NCBI RefSeq assembly: GCF_029867415.1 | Contig: NC_081183.1 | Location: 35,732,655 to 35,796,654, forward strand | Direction: 5' to 3' | Source: Vicia villosa | Taxonomy: Eukaryota > Streptophyta > Magnoliopsida > Fabales > Fabaceae | Length of the DNA: 64,000 bases | Shown: positions 58,451-64,000 of the stretch, one piece after another | How positions within the stretch are numbered: the first letter of the stretch is position 1 | Layout of the letters: every line of letters begins with the position of its first letter | The notes under the pieces: generated by a model | What the model was told of the DNA's origin: nothing | The model's database searches: none | Seen by the model: only the letters and a program-made list of their open reading frames with translations | Translations under genes and position numbers: made by a program

Positions 58451-59154
58451 TCTACCCTTTAGAGTCCAGGTACCATGACATGTTGTGCGTTGTCTTCTTT
58501 GCATCCAAGGATATTTGCAATAGGAATAATCTTTTCCTTAGGTACCCACATTTTCTTGGGTCCTTTCTTGTTAGTTTTCCTCAAGTTCTGATTGAACTTG
58601 GGTTTAGCATTATAAGAAATAGGAGGAACAACATGATAATCTTTAATCTGAGTTTCATGATATTTCCTAGGTTGTGTCACTTGCTTCTTAGTGTGTGTTA
58701 TGTGAAAGCTCTTGGCATGTGATGTGTGCCTAATATCATGGGAGTGGCCATATTTGAACTGATCATACAATGGCTTGTATGTGATTTTCAAATCATCAAC
58801 AGGTTCAAATTTTTGTGGGATATCACCCTCATAGCCAACGCCAATCCTTTTGTTTCCAAAAACACCATATATCCTAGAAGCAAGAAGACTTATGCCAATA
58901 CTTCTAGATAGGAACTTTCTGAAGCTCGAGTCATATTCTTTCAGAATATGATTCAGACTTGGAATGGACTTTTCTGAATCAGAAGAAGATCCAACATTAT
59001 TGGATAATTTTAAAACTTTTTCTTTTAATTCAGAATTTTCCAATTCCAGCTTCTTAGTTTCAAATTCAAATTGCTTTTTCAGCTTTTTGTATTTGATACT
59101 AAGATGAGCCTTGAGTTCCAGAAGTTCATTTTGTAAGAACAAGCTTACACTCAC
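58451..59154 (-). pseudogene. Copia gag fragment (SIRE type), opposite strand
   Basis: 231-codon minus-strand frame highly similar to the C-terminal part of the gag at about 33771-34420: ELLELKAHL, KKLELENSELKEKV, NNVGSSSDSEKS, HSHDIRHTSHAKSFH, KKMWVPKEKIIPIA. It carries about 14 additional residues (IKYKKLKKQFEF) that the plus-strand copy lacks. It stops at the protease start and is cut at 58450 by the SIRE-type 3' LTR and at about 59130-59154 by the next element. It is a relic of another SIRE-type insertion that served as target. Confidence 0.82.
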
Positions 59155-59272
59155 AAATGAGTTTTTGATTCATGGCAAACATCACAAGCAACCAAATACA
59201 AAAGCATAAATGAATGACTCAAGACAATGGAAGAGTATGAAGCTCAAATCACTCAGAAAATGGTATTGCATC

Positions 59273-60638
59273 TGTTAGGTCGACCAAGCAAAGCCCTAGG
59301 TCGACTCAAAACCAGAGCAAACTCAGCAAAACTGACAAGGTCACTGTTAGGTCGACCTACCCACACTCCCAGGTCGACCTAAACTGAAGAGTTTTTCTCA
59401 TATCACTGTTAGGTCGACCCACTCACATCTACATGTCGACCTAATCTGAAGAAATCTCCAAAAAGCTGAATCAACTAATTCTAGGTCGACCTAACCTACC
59501 AATAGGTCGACCCAACTGGCAACAAATTGAATTTGGCTCATTTTACTTCTGTTAGGTCGACCTAAGACCTAAGGTAGGTCGACCTATCTGCTGAAAACTT
59601 CCCAAATCATGTGCTCACTCTACTCCAACATACCAGCAACTATATATATCATTCCATGTTAATTATTCATCAACACCAACAACTGAAAGATACACAAAGG
59701 CTTCTCATCTTCGTTCTTCATCATCTCCAACACAATTACACATAATCATTCTTGCGTTGAGGGTTAGTGATCGAGTTCGATAACGTCCATGGAACGGAAT
59801 TGAAGATTCCTAGTGGGTGAAGATTTGTGGGGTTTTTGGTGAATAAAATCCGCGGGTTTTGTCCTCCAAGATAGGTATTTCTTGGGGGTTTTTATCAAGA
59901 GGTTTCATCGAGGATCAAGCTGAGTGTGAAGAGTGAGGAACTAGGGTTCAAGCAATTCAAGACACTGCAGAAAGGATCAAAGTGAAGCTCTTGGATCACC
60001 TTGATCTGGCTCAAGATTAAGGGGAAAGAAGATTCAAAGGATCGACATAATTGGTTTATCGTTTATCGCTTTGTTAATCTTCTTTGTATAAACTGTTTTC
60101 ATAGTAATGGAAAACTTCCCAATTCCCGTTTGGAATTGGGGGCAGATGTAGTCGTAGCGAGGACGATCGACGAACTGCCTCATCAAATATCGTGTTCCTA
60201 TCGCCTTTATATTTCCGTTTATGTTTTGTTCATACCTGGTTATAATTACAATTTGATAAACGATTCAGGTGTTAAAATTGTGCATTAAGAGTTTGTCTAA
60301 ACATCACAATTCATCACACATTAAATCACCATCAATTGAGATTATCACCAAGTGTTTGTCGTTTTGCTTTAACCGTTATCAAAGCATTGCAAACAACGTA
60401 TATCAAATTAAGAAGTTAATCGATTCTCACTAGAGCGACGTATTGATTCTATAGGGTATCCTTTTATCGCTAATCTCAAACTGTTTTGTGGTTTTCAACA
60501 CATATACAATCGTTTCAATAGCGGTCCGGAATAGACGCGAGTCGATTCAGAACCGCTTTCGCTTAAAGTTCAAATAATTCCGAAAAACTCTGAGAGATCT
60601 GTTCACCCCCTCTAGATCCTTAAGCCTAGCGTCTAACA
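59273..60638 (+). repeat. 5' LTR of a second copia element
   Basis: The right end is clear: GCGTCTAACA at 60638, followed two bases later by the tRNA-Met-type primer site TGGTATCAGAGC (60641-60652). The left end is uncertain. TGTTAG at 59273 mirrors the terminal CTAACA, but other TGTTAG copies exist (59345, 59407), and the boundary could lie up to 140 bp further left. A TATA-like CTATATATAT is at about 59641. Ten copies of an AGGTCGACCT-like palindrome lie just upstream of it. Confidence 0.62.
59276..59586. repeat. Ten AGGTCGACCT palindromes
   Basis: Copies, perfect or with one or two changes, start at about 59278, 59298, 59349, 59371, 59411, 59433, 59483, 59504, 59554 and 59576. They fall into five pairs, with 20-22 bp between pair members and about 62-72 bp between pairs. 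The perfect ones read TAGGTCGACCTA. Confidence 0.9.
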
Positions 60639-60692
60639 AGTGGTATCAGAGCTCTGGTTTATTCCGTGCTACGTGAAACACTTATTGGAAAG

Positions 60693-62480
60693 ATGGCTTC
60701 CGGACCTAAAGGGGCTCACAATAGAGCTCCAGTTTTCAACGGTGAAAACTATGGCTATTGGAAGGACTGTATGTGCGTTCATATCAACGCCATTGATAGG
60801 AACATCTGGACAACAATTGTCAATGGTCCTTTTCAGATCACCATGACAAATGTAGCTGGTGCCGTTGTTCCAAAACCAGAAAATACTTGGGATGCTGAAG
60901 ATGAAAAGAGATACGGATACGATTGGAAAGCGAGAAATATTCTAATCTCAGCTCTAGGAGTTGATGAATACTATCGTGTTTCTCATTGTAGATCCGCTAA
61001 AGCTATGTGGGACAAATTGCAAGTTGCCCATGAGGGAACAGATGATGTCAAACTAGCTAAAATCAATACGCTAACTCAAGAGTTCGAACTCTTTCACATG
61101 GAAGATGGTGAATCCATCGAAAACATGCAAACGAGATTCGTACATTTGAAAAATCGTTTAAATTCTCTTGATAGACCTGTTTCCAATGCTGTTGCTACTA
61201 ACAAAATAATGAGATGTTTAAACAGGGAATGGCAACCTAAGGTTACGACAATAAAGGAAGCAAATGATCTAAAAACCTTAGACATCACCACTCTCTTCGG
61301 TAAACTGGAAGAGCATGAACAACACCTTAAATGCCTTGACATGCATGAGAAAAGAACAAAGAAAGATAAGAACATGGAGAAAGAGGTAAAGAGGAAGTCA
61401 ATTTCTCTAAAGGCTTCAAGCTCCAAGACCTCAAAGAAAGAGCAAAAGGATAGTGATACGAGCGAAAATGAAGACTCTGATGATGAGGAAATGGGACTGT
61501 TTGTGCGACGATACAACAAATACCTAAAGAAAAATGGGGAAAAACATTCCAACAAAGTCTTGATCAACTATAGAAAGCAATCAAACAAGTACAATCAAGA
61601 TGAAGATGACAAAGGAAAAATCAAAGGTCCTTGTTTCAATTGCGGCAAAGTTGGTCATTACAAACCGGATTGCCCATACCTTAAAAAGGAAAAGGATAAG
61701 AATCAAAGAAAAAGTCATAATAAGTCTAGAAGAGCCTACATAGCATGGGAAAGCGATTCATCTAGTGAAGACTCATCAAGCGATGAAGAAGAATTGGCTA
61801 ATCTATGTCTCATGGCTCATCAATACAAGAAAAAGAAACATGAAAAGTGTCTTGACATTGCCGAAAGGTTGTGGTTCCTTGATAGCGGATGTTCAAGACA
61901 CATGACGGGTGACATATCGCTTTTTGTTGAGTTTCATGCGAAGAAAAAGGGATACGTTACTTATGGAGACAACAATCGGGGAGCTATACTTGGTAAAGGA
62001 AGTGTAGGTAACCCTTCTACCACAACTATAACTGATGTACTACTAGTAGAAGGACTTAAACATAATCTTTTAAGTATTAGTCAATTGTGCGACAAAGACT
62101 TCAAAGTAACCTTTACAAATTCTGATTGCACAATTGAACACTTAAAGAAAAGAGACATTATGTTTAATGGCATAAGAGTAAATAACATCTATATGTTAAA
62201 TTTGGACGAAGTATCCAAGACAAGTGCTAAGTGTCTCATCGCTCTAGGCGAAGACTCATGGCTTTGGCATAGACGTCTTGCCCACATAAACTTTGACTTA
62301 CTTAATAAGGTTGTCACAAAAGACTTAGTAATCGGCCTACCAAAAACAAAATTTTCAAAGGATCATCTATGTGATGCATGTCAAAAGGGGAAACAAACAA
62401 AAACCTCTTTTAAATCAAAAATGTGGTCTGAACATCACGCCCTCTTGAACTTCTTCACATGGATCTTTTTGGCCCCTTAA
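60693..62480 (+). pseudogene. Copia gag-protease-integrase, interrupted in integrase
   Basis: Starts MASGPKGAHNRAPVFNGEN 40 bp after the primer site. It has a capsid (UBN2-like) domain to about codon 215, and a CCHC zinc knuckle CFNCGKVGHYKPDC near 61633-61672. The protease WFLDSGCSRHMTG is near 61873. GAG-pre-integrase follows, with the HHCC site WHRRLAHI ... CDACQKGK at about 62265-62390. Gag and protease share one frame, unlike the SIRE-type element. A one-base deletion near 62420 throws the start of the integrase core out of frame, ending at 62480. The coding DNA is then cut at 62502 by an Ogre-like LTR. RT and RNase H would lie beyond the window. Confidence 0.88.
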
Positions 62481-62497
62481 GAACCAAAAGCTTAGGT

Positions 62498-64000
62498 GGC
62501 AATGTCATACCCCAAATTTGTCCTACTCTTTCAATTTTATCTGGCTTAGGCTTATGCATTTCATAGTCTCATGTACATACCTCCCATTAGGTCATTAACA
62601 TAACATGCACTATTAATCAATAATTTGGCTTTGGGATCAAGGATTTTGAAAGCTTAGGGTATCTCTATAGCTTTGAGGTTTCTACTTCAGATAAGCTTGT
62701 CTCGTCTGGTTTCTCTGTATGCACTAAAACGCATATTATGGTTGATTCACATACTTCTTCAAGCTACAAGTCCATCAACAATGATCAATTCGTATCTACA
62801 AAGGATTCCTTCAAATGCATTGTTGTTGAGGTGGGTTGGAATACAAGGGCATGGCAAGTATGGGATATCAGGGGACTATTTGATTATGTTCGGAACTTAT
62901 TCGAAGATGCAGGCATAAATCAATACAAAGAGTTTAATTCAAGATTCATTACATGATTTCATTTTTTATCTAAGAGTGAATCATCCAATTTGCAAAAAGG
63001 ATCGAAAGTTTGGTTGAAACATGGAAAAGGAGTTCAATTGGAAAAGAGACATTCACAATTATTCAATTATTCAAGACTTTCAGTTTAATCATGTTCCAAG
63101 TGTCCAAGGCCAGATTTCATTCACACGAGTAAGTTGGAAGCATATGCCATGATTGATTCAATTTTACAAAAATCTATAAGGATGTCTCAAGTAAGCACAT
63201 TGAAATGGACATGGAGCCACACAAGATTCATTCATCCAAATCCAATCCATTACAAAGTTCATATACTACATGAAAGAAAATACCAAAGAAAACACTTAAA
63301 ACATTAATAATCAAAGTGAAAATCTTAAAAAGGGAATGGAAGCTTGAACATCCCTTGCTTTAGGGAATGTTCGAGTGCTTGGATCTCCCTTGCTTTAGGG
63401 AACCATTCGAGCGTAAGTTCCCAAATTCTAAAAAACACAAACCATAGAGTAACTCGAGTTTCCCTTGCTTTAGGGATTTCCTCGAAACGCTCAAACTCTC
63501 TCTCTTCTCTCTCCTTTCTTAAGGGCATTGTTATCTCCGCTCTATTGCATCCTAGGTCGATCCCTTATGCAAGAGCGCGAGCGTTAACTCCGCCCAACTA
63601 AAAAACACAAAAACACACGAAACTATGGAGCCGAACTACGGCGCTCTGATTCTTGAAAAGGATACGTAGGCATCAAGTCGCGGGGCTTGAACGAGCACAC
63701 TTGTAAATATTCCTTCTTTTCCCCGTATTTCTTTTTGCATTCATTCGCATGTAGACATAGACATAGTACACACCCTTTAGATAGAAACAAACATAGGTGG
63801 ATACCATCGAGTACGATGGGCGCGAGGGGTGCTAATACCTTCCCCTTGCGTAACCGACTCCCGTACCTAGATTCTCTGGTCGCAAGACCCTGTTCCTTCC
63901 TTTGTTAGGTTTTTTGATATTCCTTTCCCTTATGGGATAAATATATTGGTGGCGACTCTGTTCATTTTTCGCGAGCGTGCGACAGCTGGCGACTCTGCTG
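62498..64000 (+). mobile_element. Ogre/TAT-like element 3, 5' LTR and primer site (runs off window)
   Basis: The LTR is 62503-63984 (1482 bp). It begins TGTCATACCCCAAATTTGTCC and ends GCGTGCGACA, followed by GC and the tRNA-Arg-type primer site TGGCGACTCTGCTG (63987-64000, cut by the window). GGCAA at 62498-62502 would be the target duplication. About 63325-63984 is similar, in reverse, to the U5 side of the element-1 LTR (10967-11650), including the CTTGCTTTAGGGA repeats. It is inserted in the integrase of the second copia element. The orientation is opposite to the other two Ogre-like elements. Confidence 0.85.

Overview
The window looks like nuclear DNA of a legume, most likely a cool-season papilionoid (pea, vetch, lentil, clover or Medicago type). 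It is AT-rich. The only plausible host genes are plant F-box/FBA-type genes, and most of the rest is nested retrotransposons. Three elements carry tRNA-Arg-type primer sites and long LTRs of the Ogre/TAT kind that abounds in Fabeae. The lineage call is inferred from sequence features, not from a database search.

Layout. (1) 1-7.5 kb: an F-box cluster with one edge-cut, frameshifted copy, one intact 403-residue gene (2971-4182) and one pseudogene that has lost its start and C-terminal half. A short antisense fragment of an acyl-activating-enzyme gene (AAE13/malonyl-CoA synthetase type) and a perfect hAT-type MITE with 8-bp target duplication lie between them. (2) 7517-27385: a Mutator-like element with degenerate TIRs, ten palindromic subterminal motifs and a plant-mobile-domain (PMD) pseudogene. 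The PMD gene is split by a minus-strand non-autonomous Ogre-like element with 4248-bp LTRs, which carries an additional leader/gag segment beyond its 3' LTR. (3) 27.4-31.4 kb: F-box flanking sequence, a small LTR element, a TA/GT microsatellite and a CACTA-like terminus. (4) 31464-32630: a fourth F-box gene whose last codons are replaced by a 5'-truncated Ty1/copia element of the SIRE type. (5) About 32631-58450: that SIRE-type element (gag, protease, integrase, env-like ORF, 3' LTR), lacking reverse transcriptase and RNase H. Its env-like ORF is split by a chromovirus-like non-autonomous element (LTRs 2022 bp, TSD CCGAG). The right LTR of that element is split by a second minus-strand Ogre-like element (LTRs 3107 bp, TSD CATAT) that keeps only gag. 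(6) 58.45-64 kb: a minus-strand copia fragment, a plus-strand copia element (5' LTR, gag, protease, start of integrase), and the 5' LTR and primer site of a third Ogre-like element running off the window.

How the parts relate. The order of nesting gives a relative chronology: F-box duplication, then the MULE and the SIRE-type element, then the chromovirus-like element, then the second Ogre-like element. None of the retroelements seen whole carries a full enzyme set, so all would need enzymes from elsewhere. The most unusual signal is in the non-coding part of the first Ogre-like element: about 30 short hairpin modules (16003-16833) whose 5-nt stems differ from module to module but mostly stay paired, around a conserved AACA-type loop. 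Related hairpins with an AAATAAA loop occur in both Ogre-like elements.
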